Below, piece after piece: positions 11,690 through 23,781 of a DNA stretch of 64,000 bases. The notes beneath the pieces are model-generated. The model was not told the origin of the DNA. It was given only the letters and a program-made list of their open reading frames with translations, and searched no databases. Numbering within the stretch: the stretch's first letter is position 1; each line of letters opens with the position of its first letter. A program made the translations under genes and the position numbers. Origin of the DNA: Sphaerolaimus hirsutus (taxonomy: Eukaryota; Nematoda; Chromadorea; Monhysterida; Sphaerolaimidae); contig OZ038453.1 in assembly GCA_964036195.1 (NCBI GenBank), positions 27,532,997 through 27,596,996 on the forward strand. The letters are read 5' to 3'.

Positions 11690-13139
11690 TATGTGTGGAT
11701 AGTGTGAACAAGTAATGAAGCAGCAGAATTAGTTCAAGCTTTAGAATACTGTCTCAGTGTGCAAGAATGATTTGGGCAGAAAGAATTGGACTTCAGAAAT
11801 GCACACGAGGTTCTTGAAAAATGATAAAGATTGTTTGCGCTCGCCAGCCAAAAGTTTGGCAAATGATTGTTGGTTTATGTGCTTTGAGTGGGATGGTATT
11901 ATTTGCCTTATTCAATTCCACACCTTCTTGGAAAAGTAGGTGTAGGTGAGAAACAAGATTATTCCTAGGAATAATGTGGAAATACAAGTTAGAATGTACT
12001 TATAGCATGTCTTTACTTCACAACACATCTGTTAGAGAAAAGCTAATAAATAGCCACACTTGAATCGAATTTGGGACTTTTTTAAGTTTCAGGAGTTTAT
12101 TGTACTTAGCGCGCAAGCAGTACAAAACAGGTAAAAAAGAAAAGAAACAACAGAAAAAATCAGTAAAAGAAGAAAAAAAAGAATAAAAACACTAAACTGT
12201 TATTGGGAATACCAATGGGTTTCAGGGATTTTCCTCAATTGCTTATAGCAAGAGGATATTGATTGTTGGTAGACAGCCAAGCAAAATAGGAGAGACAGTC
12301 CCCAATTATTGAATTAACTGGGGAAGAAATAGGGTACTTCTGGAACAGGGACTGTATAAACAGCCAAGCAATGACAACTAAATAATAATAGTTGCCAGAA
12401 TCCAACAGCTCAATCAGAGCTGCCAGAAAAAGGGCCACTGTGATCAGCCAAACAGCAGCAGGCGGTGGAGGTTCAAAGAAGAGCAGGAAGTGAAGACTGG
12501 AGAAATGAAGAAATGAAGACTGATCCAGATACTGGCTCTGGGCTGCTCTTTTATACTCTGGAGATCCTTACCTCCCCCCGAAATCTGACAGTTTTACAAC
12601 CGTCTGACAGCTGTTGTCTGGCTATTTTCGCACATTTTAACAGGTGTACCTGTCAGTTTTGACAGTAAATTACAAATGCTGTCAGTTTTTGAACAGCTGT
12701 GCTGGGTTTTTTACTATGTAAGTGCGGGAAAATTTGATTTATTACAGACAAGTGCGGGAAAATTTGATGGTTTTACGACCTCCCCCCTTAGTTGATTAAT
12801 GACTTTTTTCCAGACATTTGACCCCCGTTTTCTGACAGGTTTACAACGGGGTGTTGTAAATCATCAAGGTTCCAGACGAGAGCCAGACAAATTTTGCAAG
12901 GTCATAAATCATTGACCGTCTGCCAGACGACAGGTTTACGACTTTCTGGGTATTTTTCTAGAGTATTTGTTTGGTTATTGAGTAGATTTCTGAGTATTTG
13001 TGAGTTTTTTGTGGGTGGTTAGGTGCTGCTAACCACCCAAACTATTGAAGTAGTATGTTGTGGTCTGAGGATTGTGTTATCATTTGGTTATTTACATGTA
13101 TGTAAATATTCAAGTTGGTTTATTGTGTTTGCTGTGAAT
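11690..13139. other. Non-coding stretch with CTGACAG/TTTACAAC words
   Basis: No credible gene. At about 12570-12960 the words CTGACAG, TTTACAAC and CCAGACG recur in both orientations, next to two short C-runs (near 12570 and 12780). It looks like another degraded word-array element, but I could not find ends. Confidence 0.35.
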
Positions 13140-13515
13140 GTGACTAGCCAACTAACTGGCTTTCTGTAGAGCTGGCTAGCCTGCTATGAAGCAAACTGGC
13201 TGGCTGGCTGGCTTGCTGGCTATAATGCTGCCACAAAACTGGCCACAAAAGCTGACTGTTGGCTTACTATAAACCTGGCTTGTTGCCTGGTTCTGCCAAG
13301 CTAGCTTTATGCCAAACTTCACCAACTGTAAAGATGGCTGGCTCATTGTGAAGCTGGCTAGCTGGTCAGCTGGCCATGAAGCTACCGAAAAAGTTGCCAC
13401 CAGAGCTGGCTACAATGCTCTTTGCTAGTTCACTGCTAAGCTGGCTTGCTCCCAAGCTCTGCTAAGCTGGCTTGCTGCCAAGCTCCACTAAGCTGGCTTG
13501 CTGCCAAGCTGGAAC
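13140..13515. repeat. GCTGGCTTGCTGCCAA minisatellite
   Basis: Degenerate tandem array of units such as AAGCTGGCTTGCTGCCAAGC, most regular at 13430-13510. It lies immediately before the start of segmental duplication copy 1. No other function visible. Confidence 0.7.
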
Positions 13516-13765
13516 ATGTGGAACATGTGCACATTGCATATCACAGATTGCTTTGAGTAATTATAAATGTCGTATTTGTTGACCAAGGTTCAAACATTCA
13601 AAAAGTATTGTGTGGACAAAGGACATGAAGCAAAATGGTGCTCTTAAGAATATGTATGAATATAAATTCAGAAAATATGTGTTGTAATTGTTTTGTTCAC
13701 ACTGTAATCGGAATCATTCAAAAGCCATTCATCACAGAATACAAATCACCTGCAACATGGTACCT

Positions 13766-13868
13766 TCACCGTTCGTATTTTCCTTTATAGCAATTCCGCT
13801 TGTAGTCTTCAAATTCCTGATACCATGAGTTGCTAGTAACACCAGTAGTGGTGCAAGTTCTGCATTTA
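13766..13868 (-). CDS. Candidate terminal exon of the Cys-rich gene, copy 1
   Basis: A short minus-strand frame ending in TGA at 13766-13768 encodes a Cys-containing peptide with WYQEFEDYKRNCYKGKY. Compared with copy 2 (35903-36005), the two clear substitutions in the body of this frame are synonymous (Asn and Cys codons), while in the longer overlapping frame they change residues. That supports this frame. An acceptor CAG lies just upstream, but the pyrimidine tract is poor. Confidence 0.35.
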
Positions 13869-14176
13869 GGTTTATTGTTTTCATTTCGTTACTTCTTTTT
13901 GTGGTTTTCCTACTAAAGTTACTAAAGTTTCCTACAAAATTACTTTGGATACACCAGGACACTTTGCCAAAAGTGATTTATAAAGTGCTATCATGCACTG
14001 TGTACTTCATTTATTTTTTACACCTGTAATCAACACTTATCTGAACTGAATCTTTACACCTACATAATCAGTTTCCCATAGCTCAAGGTTTGTAATATGT
14101 ATTAAACTCAGCATACTTTTTGGAAGTCATTGTTCTACAAGGTTTTTGTACGAGTGTGAATACATAAACTTGGCAC

Positions 14177-15117
14177 TAGTGATGTAAAGGCACCGGGGCA
14201 CCGGTGCACCAGTGCTGGGCAACGAAGGGCACCAGCACCGGTGCTGGTGCGGTGCCATTGCAATCTTCAGGGGTGCCATGCCGGTGCCAATGCCATTTTT
14301 TTCAGAATAGCACCGGTGCCGGTGCGGTGCGGTGCCATTTTTTTGCCGGTGCTAAAGGTGCTAGCACCAGAACCAAAGTAAAAGGCACCGGGAAAGGCAC
14401 CAGCCAAGGCTTCATGTGCTGTGCAATTTTGTCCATAGTATGTGCTTATTCATATTTTAAAAAACAGCAATATATTTACCCAACCGTTTTTACCTATTTT
14501 GTAAACCTCCCATCAAGATAATTTACCTACTGTGAAATCCATTATACCCGATACGTGATCTGATGAACGAATCTAAAATTTTGTTGAATTTTAAATCATT
14601 TTTATATTTTATATTTATCTTACTTGTTTGTTCAAAATTTGTTGTCAGTTTATGACATAGATAGTTCTATTCTCTGTACAGCAACGACTACGATCGATCA
14701 GTAGACAATGGTGGCTATGGACATTGCAGTGAATTAAATATGTTATCTTTCACTTGTAATCATTGTAATTGTTTCATAAAAGGCATTGCCACATGATTCT
14801 GATCATTTTAAGTGCTCAACCATCAAAATCGGTTGAAAATTCATGGAAAAATGCACTTCCAAAGGTGAGACCGCTGAGAAACTGCCAGATATTCACTTCA
14901 GAAATTCCAGCCCGGTGCGGTGCCTTTCGGTGCTAGCACCGGCAACCCGCCGGTGCCCTTCAGTGCCGGTGCCATTTTTTCCAAAAGGCACCGGTGCCGG
15001 TGCGGTGCGGTGCCATTTTCCGTCCGGTGCCCCAGGGTGCCAGGTGCCCTTTTCATGCGTTGGCAAAGGTGCCGGTGCGGTGTGGTGCCATTTTTCCCGG
15101 TGCCTTTCACATCACTA
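14177..15117. mobile_element. hAT-like element with GGTGCC word arrays
   Basis: The tips are TAGTGATGTAAAGGCACC and an inverted copy ending CACATCACTA. The perfect 8-bp duplication CTTGGCAC lies at 14169-14176 and 15118-15125. The corresponding site in duplication copy 2 (about 37329) is empty. The ends are arrays of GGTGCC/GGCACC; the middle is AT-rich and contains the shared phrase discussed for 14797-14870. Confidence 0.9.
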
Positions 15118-16098
15118 CTTGGCACATGTCCAATATCCTTGCGCTTCATACACACAAGTTTAAAGACACAGTTTCTGTTTGCGTCACCGATAAGGGATGA
15201 CCCATGAAACATACAAGTCCATGTACATGCACACGGTGTTATAGCAATGTATGTGCAGGCATCATATAACTTCTCACTTTTTTAATTTCTCATTGAAAAG
15301 CAAGTAAAAAGTTGATAATAATAATATAAATATTACTCCTGGGATGTTAATTCAAGTAGAAAAGTACCGTATTTGCTTGATTAATTCCCCCTGTTAGACA
15401 CGTGAGGAAAAGTGACCCCATTGAGTAAATCCCCCTAAATGCATATGATCAATTTGTTCTGTCAGATTTGAACAAAAATGGCTTGTTATTTGTTGAAAAA
15501 AGCATATTTTATGTATTACTTGATAGAAGTCACTGATAAGCCAACCATAGTAATTATCACTACTCTAATTATCAGTAGACACATTGCAGCACACTGTGTG
15601 CGTGTATGTTTCATGGGCTTATATGTTTCATGTAGCAATCTCGGATGAAGAAATTTAGACGTGTGCTGGACACGTTTTTAGAGGAATTTGTTGGAGCTGT
15701 AATGATTAGATCCATCCTAAGACGTTACAATCCGACTTTCTATAACAATTTGTCTATCAAACTCATATCGTTCCCGCAATAAAAATTGGATTGAATTAAA
15801 TGTATCGTGAATGGAATGGAATCTGTCCATTCAAGTTTGAATTAAAAAACATGTCTTTGGTAACCAACGGCTGAATCACTGACTCGTGCATGTCTGCCGA
15901 GTTTACATGTCTTTTTGCAAATGTCTGTCATAAGCAAATGTCATTGTATTCAGATGACTGCACAATTGCACCAAAAAGAAGAAAATACCTGTTCTGGAGG
16001 TTAGATAAACAAGAACTTATGGAAAAAATTCTGATGAAGCATTTTTCTGGTCACAAAATAATCCAGAGGATCTGGAAATACTCTCAATTTTTCATTAT
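15118..16098. other. Duplicated non-coding stretch, copy 1
   Basis: Matches copy 2 (37325-37835, 38775-38871 and 39235-39445 once insertions are removed). It contains a one-ended CCGTATTTGCTTGATTAATT relic at about 15369 that is present in both copies and so predates the duplication. I find no supported gene. Confidence 0.5.
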
Positions 16099-16632
16099 GT
16101 GGCGTTTACACGGATTTCATGGCTATGACAAATCTTTTTTTTAAAGTTCCATAACTCCGGAAAAAAGTTCCATATTCACAAGTAAAAATGGTTGAGTATA
16201 TATCATACTTAGGTGTATATGTGCGTGTAATTTTAGTTCAATTGGCTTAGTCATAATTTAGTTATGGACCGTTAAATTTTTTTATTCCGGCGGGCCTTCC
16301 GACAGCTTTCCGACAAATCTGAAAAAAACTCGTCTTTCACGCTGCGACAGTGTGACGATCACAGGTTGTCAGCACGCACAGCATGCGACAAATCATCAAA
16401 GTTGTTGATAACTGTCAAAAGCTGTGAAAGTGTTTTTTATGTGACGACAATGTGACTTATTGTGTAAATATGTGTTTTTAAATGCCATAATAGCTCAGAA
16501 AAATTATAGGCAGTGTGTGATGATGGAAAAGCGCCAGAAAAAATGGCACCAGACAAAAAAGCGCACCAGAAACAATGGCGCCAGGTGCCAACAATAAAAG
16601 TCATGATTTCAGCATGTAAATCATCACATAAG

Positions 16633-17626
16633 TAGTGATGTTAAAGGCACTGGGAAAAATAGCACCGCACCGCACCGGCACCTCCCCATGTCATGAAAAA
16701 GGCACCTGGCACCCTGGGGCACCAGCCAAAAAATGGCACCACACTGGCACCGGTGCCATTCCGAAAAAAATGGCACCGGCACCAAAGGGCACCATCCGGT
16801 CGCCGGTGCTAGCACCGAAAGGCACTGCACCGGATCAACTTTTCTAAAACAATTAGATGACAAAAATTGTCAATCTACACGGCTTTAGGTAGTGCGATGA
16901 AGGAGCTTTTGCTGTGCATAGGATAGATGGGGTGGGTTCTTTGATAGGGGGGTCCACCAGACCTTTGTGTTATGCCTGTGGAATAATCCCCAGTCCCAAG
17001 ATAATGGGGTCTATAAAAAGTTATCGTATTACATGGCCAATCAATTTTGAAGCTCAATAACTCGGCCATATCTTGACCGATTTAGACCGTCAAACACTTA
17101 AAATAATCGGCGCAATCTGTATATTGATTTTTATTGGTCGGATTAGTGATGCCTATATTCCGTATGCCGATTTGGCCCTGTTTTCCTACACCAATTTGTT
17201 TTCTCTGAACAAATACCTACCATATCATAAATGACAACTTTTTATGGAGCTTATCTTGAGACTGGGGAATGAGAAAACATCAGAATCACTCATATCCGAC
17301 CCACATTCCTTTCTTCAACTATATCTAAATGTTTGAACAATGTCATTAAAAGGCATCGCAAGCATGTTTTGACGTCCATTGCATTGCGTAACTTTTTTAG
17401 TGTACACACGCATGTTCTGAAACGTGACATTTTTTGAACCCTTCAAACCCTGCCAGTGCCTTTCCCGGTGCTCCAGTTTTTTTGGCCAGTGCCAGCACCG
17501 GTGCTATTCTGAAACAAATGGCACCAGCACTGGCAGGGCACCTCTGAAAATCAAAAGGGCACTGGTGCTGGTGCCCTTCAGTGCCCAGCACCAGGGCACC
17601 GGTGCCCCGGTGCCTTTACATCACTA
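16633..17626. mobile_element. GGTGCC-family hAT-like element, nested and degraded
   Basis: The tips are TAGTGATGTTAAAGGCAC at 16633 and an inverted TTTACATCACTA ending at 17626. GGTGCC/GGCACC arrays lie at 16640-16830 and 17450-17620. I see no matching 8-bp duplication. Inside are a second pair of inverted ends around CCCCAGTCCCAAGATAA (about 16990) and CTTGAGACTGGGG (about 17265), and an inverse copy of the shared phrase. Confidence 0.6.
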
Positions 17627-17711
17627 CAAACAATTATAGAAGTGCAGTCTGAAGAACCCATTTTCAGTCGCAGGTATTTGAAGTGGGCTAATTACATACA
17701 GCTATCATGTA

Positions 17712-18085
17712 TCCCAGAGGCAAAATTTTGGGCTACCATCCCATAACCCCCCCCCCCCATCGGCCAGCTATCTATCTACCTAGCTGGGGTGATTTTTGAG
17801 AAATTTTGCCAAATTTTTGCTCAAAATCGATAATTTCTGTACCTTTTTATAGTTTTCACCTTAAAAATCGCCATTTCATGTGTTTTATTCCGTATTTTCA
17901 GCTAATTGTGTACTTGTGTAGGTTTCAAATGGCTAAAAATAGGTATATAACCATGTTTATAGCTGAAAACCATGTTTTTGAAGGTTAAAAACTATAAAAA
18001 GGCGTGAAAATTAGCAATTTTGAGTGAAAATTGGAGCAAAAAGGCAAATGGGGTAGTAGCCTAAATTTTTGCCTTGGGATAGATA
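17712..18085. mobile_element. Inverted-repeat element with GGCAAAATTT ends
   Basis: The left end GGCAAAATTTTGGGCTAC (about 17712) is mirrored by GTAGCCTAAATTTTTGCC (about 18056-18075). AGCTATCTATCT words lie just inside or outside both ends. The interior repeats AATTTTTGC/AAAATCG. Boundaries and target duplication are unclear. Confidence 0.4.
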
Positions 18086-18144
18086 GATAGCTGAGCAGCC
18101 TCCGATATAGATAGATAGCTTGCCGATTTGGCCTCACTCCCATT

Positions 18145-18833
18145 ATCGTATAGAATATTGAATATCAGAAATTGACCATTTTTTAATATTGTATATCGAT
18201 ATCGAAAATTTTGAAAAAATATCGAATATAGAATATCAATATTAAAATTTTTGACAAATATCAACCATTTTTCGATGTATCGAACATGTGTTGTGTCCCT
18301 AAATTAAGTTATTATTTTCATTTTGAAATATTTATGATTGATCTGATGTGCTGATGAGTAAAAGAACAGTATTTATAATGTTGGAGTGCTGAAGCCAGAA
18401 AATGCTGATTTGCTATTTTTTCAAGATGCCCTTAAGCAATTTAGTTATAAGTATGAACTGTAATATCTACCAATTGTTATTTGTCTGATACACTTTGATT
18501 CATCATGTTTGTATTCCATTTTCTACTTTTGAGTGATATAAACCTTGTAAAAACCACTTGTACCATTCACATTTCAGTAAAAAGATGATTAACCATGTCT
18601 TAATCACATGAAATTACAAAATGCCACTTGAGATATGCCTTGATATATCAAAAGCAAATTGCAACATCAAATATTGACAATATCAAAATATCAAATATCG
18701 AATATCAACCATTTTTTAATATTGAATATCGAATATTGATATCGAGGTTCCATATCATATCGATATCGAATATTGAGTTTCAGAAAAAATATTGAATATC
18801 CATATCAAAAAGCCATTTGAAAAGAATTATTCG
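18145..18833. mobile_element. ATATCGAT word-array element, left end unclear
   Basis: Dense repeats of AATATCGATATTGAAAATTT lie at 18150-18250 and 18670-18820, with unique sequence between. The right tip is GAACCCTA, a hAT-like end. A similar word array at 30073-30474 belongs to the same type. Confidence 0.5.
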
Positions 18834-18879
18834 AACCCTAATGCTCAACCATCAAAATCAGTAGAGAATTCATGGAAAT

Positions 18880-19779
18880 CAGAGTTGTTAAAAGTACTGA
18901 ACTTTTTCAAAAGTAAACGTAAACAAAGTATTTATTTTTTACTCACAGGTGAGTACAGAAAAGGTTAAGTACCATATTTCTTCTAATAGAAGGGATACCT
19001 CCAATAGAACAGCACCTCCAATAAAACGAGGTTTTGGCACATTTTTGCTCTCAAGAAAACAATAGAATGGTAGCCTCCAATTGAACAGCACCTCCAATAG
19101 AACGGCATTTAGGACTGATGTTGGGAGTGTGCCAAAACACAACAATGAATCACAAATAGATTGTGATAACATGCAAAGCATTCAAATAGGTGTTATATCT
19201 GAAATTGATGCTCTGATATAAAAATATTGCTCAAGCTTCATTCAAAAAAAGGCTCATGTTCACATGAGAAAGGCGTCAAAAAGTTGATGAAAAAAATAGA
19301 ATGGCAGCCTCCAATAGAACAGCACCCCTAATAGAACGGCAGGTAAAAAAGTTGGCAAAAAAATAAGAATGGTGCTCTTCTATTAGAAGAAATACGGTAT
19401 TCATTTTTTACTTTTACTCATGCATAAATGTAAGTATATTACTTTTGTAACTGGAAAATGTAAAAGTGGGTATTTTTGTAAAATTTTGCCAAAATTTTTG
19501 CTCAAATTTACTAATTTTCAAACTTTTTCACCATCAAATTCACTATTTAATGTGTTTATGCCAATTTTTTTTTGCTATTTTGGATATTTTATCCTTATAT
19601 TTAGCTTCAAAAAGCCAATAAAAAAGTCAGTTTGAAATACATTTTCTGTATTTGCGTACTTTTAAGAAGTACGCGAGTAAGTGAGTACTGGTATTTTTTC
19701 TGGAGGAAACGTAAATGTATTTACGCAGTGCTTGAGTATCTGTATTTATTGAGTAAACATAAATGTTTTAACAACTATG
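18880..19779. mobile_element. hAT-like element with AGTACTTTTAC word arrays
   Basis: The tips are CAGAGTTGTTAAAAG and an inverted end TTTTAACAACTATG. The perfect 8-bp duplication ATGGAAAT lies at 18872-18879 and 19780-19787. The uninterrupted phrase (as at 24155) shows the empty configuration. Subterminal words are GTACTTTTACTC and relatives. A TA-flanked element is nested at 18972-19397. Confidence 0.85.
18972..19397. mobile_element. TA-flanked MITE with CCTCCAATAGAACAGC words
   Basis: The ends are CCATATTTCTTCTAATAGAA and its mirror TTCTATTAGAAGAAATACGG, flanked by TA on both sides (Tc1/mariner-like). Inside, CTCCAATAGAACAGCACC recurs. The outer bases match the CCGTATTT tips of other TA-flanked elements here although the inner words differ. 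Confidence 0.75.
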
Positions 19780-19985
19780 ATGGAAATATGCAGTTCTGAA
19801 TGTGCAGCTACCAAGAAACTTGATAAATTTGTTGGAACCTCCGCCGGGTGCAGTGACATTCAGTGTGATCACCAGCCTTCAGCTCTGGTGACATTTTTTG
19901 GGAATGGCACTGTTGCCTGTGCTGTGTGCCCTTTTTGGCTAGTGCCCCAAGGAATTGCTTTTTTTGCCAATGTGTCTTTTCTAAG

Positions 19986-20155
19986 CTGGGTTGGTTTTAT
20001 AAAAATTCATTTTACTAAAATTGTATAAAAATTGTATTTTATTTTTATTTTATTCATGTTTCATTTTATTGTATTTTATTCCAAAATGACATTAATAAAA
20101 TAAAATGAACCATTTTACAGTTCTTTACAAAAATTGTACAATAATTTTACAACAT
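19986..20155. mobile_element. Fragment of the CAGGGTTGG / AAAATAAAAT hAT-like family
   Basis: GGGTTGGTTTTATAAAAATT and the following ATTTTATTTT run match the inverted right end of the element at 36161-37200. Only one end is recognisable. Confidence 0.5.
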
Positions 20156-21410
20156 GCTATCGTATAGCTTAGACTAAAACAATTCATCTGGCCAAAACAA
20201 ATTTCAATATATTTTTCCAATCAAAAGTGATAGCACTTTTAACTTTAAGCTTTAAGTTTATTGGCCCTAAACACACTAGTTTTCACTGTGACTGATGTGA
20301 AAACTGAAATGGAGACATGGCGACATCCAGCCTACTCATTTTGTATGCTTTATGTGATTTAGTTTTCAAATTTTCAAAGTTTAACTATCATTTATTCAAA
20401 CTCAAATTTAACATCGGCCATCTAAAATGACCACCTTTTTAGACCCCCCTTATCTTGGGACTGGGGGATTATTCAAGGAAACAAAAAATTTTTGTCATAG
20501 CCCAGACCCCAAACCCCAACATACTTGAAGGACTTCAAAATCGGCCAACAACAGAATGGAACGCAGGAATGTATATTTGTACGAGATTGCAAAAAAGATA
20601 AGAAACTTAGTTTACACCCTAATATTTGAGCTATCATTTGTTATCATTCTGATAGCTTCATTCAGAAGATCACAAACTGAAATCTGAAAATTTTAAGTGC
20701 CCCACCATCAAAATCTGTAGATAATTTATAGAAATATGTGGTTCCAAATGTACAGCCCACTAAGAAACAAACAACATTATGATTACTTTCAAACCTCCAC
20801 CCAGACCCAGTGCAGTGCCTTTTGGTGCTAACACCAACTCCCAAAGTTTTTCATTTTTCAAAAAACTTCATCGAATGAGCTGGGGAAGTTTGGCATCACA
20901 AAACTGATTCCAAAATTGAATTCTACAGGTCCTCCCGGTCATTTTAAGTGTAGAATGGTGTAAGTCGGTTGTAAAATGGTGGAGTTAGAAATCATCAAAT
21001 TTGTTTGTCGGAGTCATGAAAATTGGCCTCGTTAGCGAGGCGTTCCGACAAATTCTCAAAAAAATTCCATTTGATTTACAGGTGCGTTTCAAAATTGTTG
21101 TCACAAGCTGTGAACGTGCTTTGCTTGTGACAACATTCTACAGGTGCCATCACCCAGTGGCTCGAGAAGTTATTGCAAAATGCAAGCAATTCATGGCACA
21201 TTCAAATAAATATGTTGTGTCAACAATACTTATGGCTCTATCAGAGCAAAAAATGGCATTTTTTAAGCATTATATCAAAATTTATTTTTGTCGGAGGCCA
21301 CAAGGCCGATTTTTGTCGGAAATAACGAGGCCGATTTGTCGTCACACACGTAAAATTTGCCATTTTCATCGAAAAAAGGTCTGTGACGACACAATTTTTT
21401 TGTCGTCACA
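20156..21410. other. Interior of the 5.3-kb insertion, no gene supported
   Basis: Contains another instance of the shared phrase (about 20690-20745), a TTATCTTGGGACTGGGGGA motif (20449) related to 16990 and 17265, and TTGTCGGA words towards the right end. A 166-codon open frame at 21001-21501 runs through these repeats and out of the element, so I do not treat it as a gene. Confidence 0.4.
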
Positions 21411-21442
21411 CGAAATCCGTGTAAACACGGCCTTAATCTTAC

Positions 21443-21985
21443 AAGTTGACAATTTGCTAACTTTTTTTCTTGTGTCCTACAATGACATATCATTTTGGTG
21501 ACATCTTGTGGTCGGTGACCGCCATTGACACAAGTCGCATCCACCAGCTCCACATACTCCAGATGGTACTTCCACATACTTTGCTCTTGGTGCGCCTGGG
21601 CGATCTTCAGATGAGCACACGCGGGGTCATCTCTGCACTGCACTGAGCAGATCATCCTGTGTAAAGCAAACTGAGTAAAGGCTAGTTGTAGTTTGCACAA
21701 CTTTTAGCCACATGTTTGTGATTATACAGATATGGAATGGATAAAAAAAATAAATGGATGAAAAATAAGTAAAACAAATAAGGCTGGTGGCCACTTACGT
21801 GAGAAACCACCACGGATGCCTGCTCTCTGGTGACCATTTTTGCATTTCTTGCAGTTTTCCGCCAAATCGGAAACTATAACCAGTGCTCCTATTCCATAGC
21901 CTTTTATGCTGAAGTTTACACTTGTATTTTTTGGCATCCCACAGTGGTCTCAGTATTTTTGACCACTGCGCACTGTAGCCAGCGC
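21443..21985 (-). CDS. Two exons of a Cys-rich (EGF/PAN-like) gene, copy 1
   Basis: The exons are 21985-21799 and 21656-21443, with consensus GT and AG at the inner borders and a phase-2 junction. The first exon encodes a basic aromatic segment ending near GKLQEMQKW. The second has CxxxC-type spacing followed by ATCVNGGHRPQDVTKMICHC, which resembles an EGF-like CVNGG...CxC core. Copy 2 (39456-40535) has the same exons with length differences that are multiples of three. That indicates selection on the frame in at least one copy. Probably an extracellular or secreted protein by resemblance; the full gene is not assembled here. The 5.3-kb insertion sits just past the donor site. Confidence 0.5.
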
Positions 21986-22447
21986 CTGCCACATTTGACA
22001 TACATTTGTACAGATTGATAAATGTTGATAGATTCATTAAGGTGATAAATGTTATACATATGTGCACAAAAATATAGCATTGTGTATTTATGTGAATGTG
22101 TGTAGTTTTGACAAATGACTTTGTCATGTGTTTATGGTTAGGGTAGGTTGTGAAACTGATAAATAAACTTGACAGGTCATTCACTATACAATACTGGTTC
22201 ACTTAGGCACAATTAATCAGCCATGTAGCCATGTTTTTTGAGCTGGGGGTGGATTGTATACAGAGCCTTGCAAACAAGAGGGGCAGCGCTCCCCACCCAA
22301 AAATTGCCCCTAAAATAACAGATGGCGGTATTGCAAGTGGGGGGATTTCTCCTCAGCTTGAAAAAAACCTGGGTGTATTTCGAGGGGGTCAATTCCACAG
22401 TTGTTAATGCATATTCACTTTTAATCAAAGAGTAGCTTACTCGATTA

Positions 22448-22853
22448 CCGTATTTCTCCGTGTAAACCGCCCGGGCGTTATACAAGACCAAGGCACTTTT
22501 CAGCAACCTTTTTTTAAAACTTGTATAACGCCCGGGCGTTAAATTATTGGGGAGGGGGGCGTTATACACGGAAAACATTTCGCTTACATATCTGCATAAA
22601 TATTTTTTGTTCCCAGCGTGCAGCGAATTCAATGAAAAACGTGCATTCAATGAATAACAATGCATGCCGCAAAGTCACAGCATTCAAAAATACAAACGAC
22701 GTGAACGCTTCATTACTGTGCAGCTCGATTTGACAAAAAATTTCAACTTGGCTTAAGTTTTTGAAACCAAGTATAGCGCCCCGGGGGCGCTATAAAGCTG
22801 TATAACGCCCCGGGCGTTGTGCACGGGGGGGCGGTTTACACGGAGAAATACGG
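22448..22853. mobile_element. TA-flanked MITE with GCCCGGGCGTTATAC words
   Basis: The ends are CCGTATTTCTCCGTGTAAAC and GTTTACACGGAGAAATACGG, flanked by TA. Copy 2 shows the empty site CGATTAGTGAG at about 42400. The inner word GCCCGGGCGTTATA appears in both orientations. Confidence 0.85.
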
Positions 22854-23120
22854 TAGTGAGTAAATATGCATATGCATTTTTGCCGTTTGAGACACCTGCT
22901 TTTAATAAATGTACCTACTAAAAGAAAGAAAAAAACTTTTTTGTGGTCCAGGGAAAAATTGAGAATACCCCGTCTACTTTTTGCAGAATGAAAAAAAAAT
23001 TTTACTCACTTTTACGCTTTCCTGAGAAAAAAAATTCACACATTTTTTGCTTTCTGGGAAAAAAAGTTATTTACTCTCATTTACTTGCGAGTAAAAGTAT
23101 TCTGTATGCTTTCTGTACTG

Positions 23121-23636
23121 CATAGTTGTTAAAACATATTTACATTTACTCATAAAGCACGTATACTTGGGTACTGAGTAAATATGTTTACATATACTTG
23201 AAAAAAGTACCTGTACTCACATTTACATAAACTTTTTGAAAGTACTCCACTACAGAAAACATATTTCAGATAGGCTTTGTTATAGGCTTTTATGAGGTAT
23301 AGATGAAAAAAATGGGAAGAAAAGCAAAAAAAATAGGGAAAAAATTGTCAAAATAGCTGAAAATAGACAAATAGCACATGAACTAGTGAATTTGAAGGTT
23401 AAAATATATAATCACAAAGGTGTGAAAATTAGAGATTTTTAGTAAAATTTGGGTCAAAATTACTAAAAAGTACTCGTTTTTACATTTTCTGGTGGAAAAG
23501 TATTCTACTCATGTTTACTAAAGAGTAAAAATAAAAAAAATTACTTTACGGTTTCTGTACTCAGGGGGTGAGTAAGAAATAAATACTTTATGTTTACATA
23601 TACTTTGAAAAAAAGTTAGTACTTTCAACAACTCTG
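23121..23636. mobile_element. hAT-like element, AGTACTTTTAC family, shared by both duplication copies
   Basis: The tips are CATAGTTGTTAAAA and TTTCAACAACTCTG, with the perfect 8-bp duplication CTGTACTG at 23113-23120 and 23637-23644. The orthologous insertion in copy 2 is 42676-43193, so it predates the duplication. It lies inside an older sequence built of the same GTACTTTTACTC words. Confidence 0.85.
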
Positions 23637-23781
23637 CTGTACTGAGGTGTGAGTAAAAACAAAATAATTTATGCATACATATACTTTGAAAAAAGTTTGG
23701 TACTTTTAGCGACTCTGGTTATTCTAGGGGTTGGTGTCTTTCCAGGTAGGTCTTTTCCAGGTAATACACTATACAGTACAG

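Larger units (their letters stand above)
16099..21433. mobile_element. 5.3-kb insertion with GTTTACACGG inverted ends, filled with nested elements
   Basis: Present only in copy 1; copy 2 is uninterrupted at about 39445. The left end reads GGCGTTTACACGGATTTC (16101) and the right end GAAATCCGTGTAAACACGGCC (about 21412-21432), an imperfect inverted pair. Flanks suggest a 3-4 bp TTA/TTAA-type duplication, which is uncertain. The inner margins (16290-16450 and 21000-21410) share TTGTCGGA/TTCCGACA and TGTGACGACA words. A related end, GTGTAAACGCCGC, occurs at about 32385. No transposase is recognisable. Confidence 0.6.

Noticed and set aside
11757-11939. Small ORFs in 11690-12660
   Set aside because: Short, AT-rich, without splice context or recognisable sequence.
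15369-15450. Full TA-flanked MITE beginning CCGTATTTGCTTG (also at 37391)
   Set aside because: Only one end can be found in either copy, so it is a relic and not annotated as an element.
16625-17634. 8-bp target duplication around the second GGTGCC element
   Set aside because: Flanks CACATAAG and CAAACAAT match at only five of eight positions.
21001-21501. 166-codon plus-strand ORF
   Set aside because: It runs through TTGTCGGA repeat words and crosses the end of the 5.3-kb insertion into the antisense of a supported exon.
22370-23730. An outer hAT element from CACAGTTGTTAATGC to TTTTAGCGACTCTG enclosing the 23121 element
   Set aside because: The ends look related, but the flanking 8-mers do not match, so boundaries cannot be supported.
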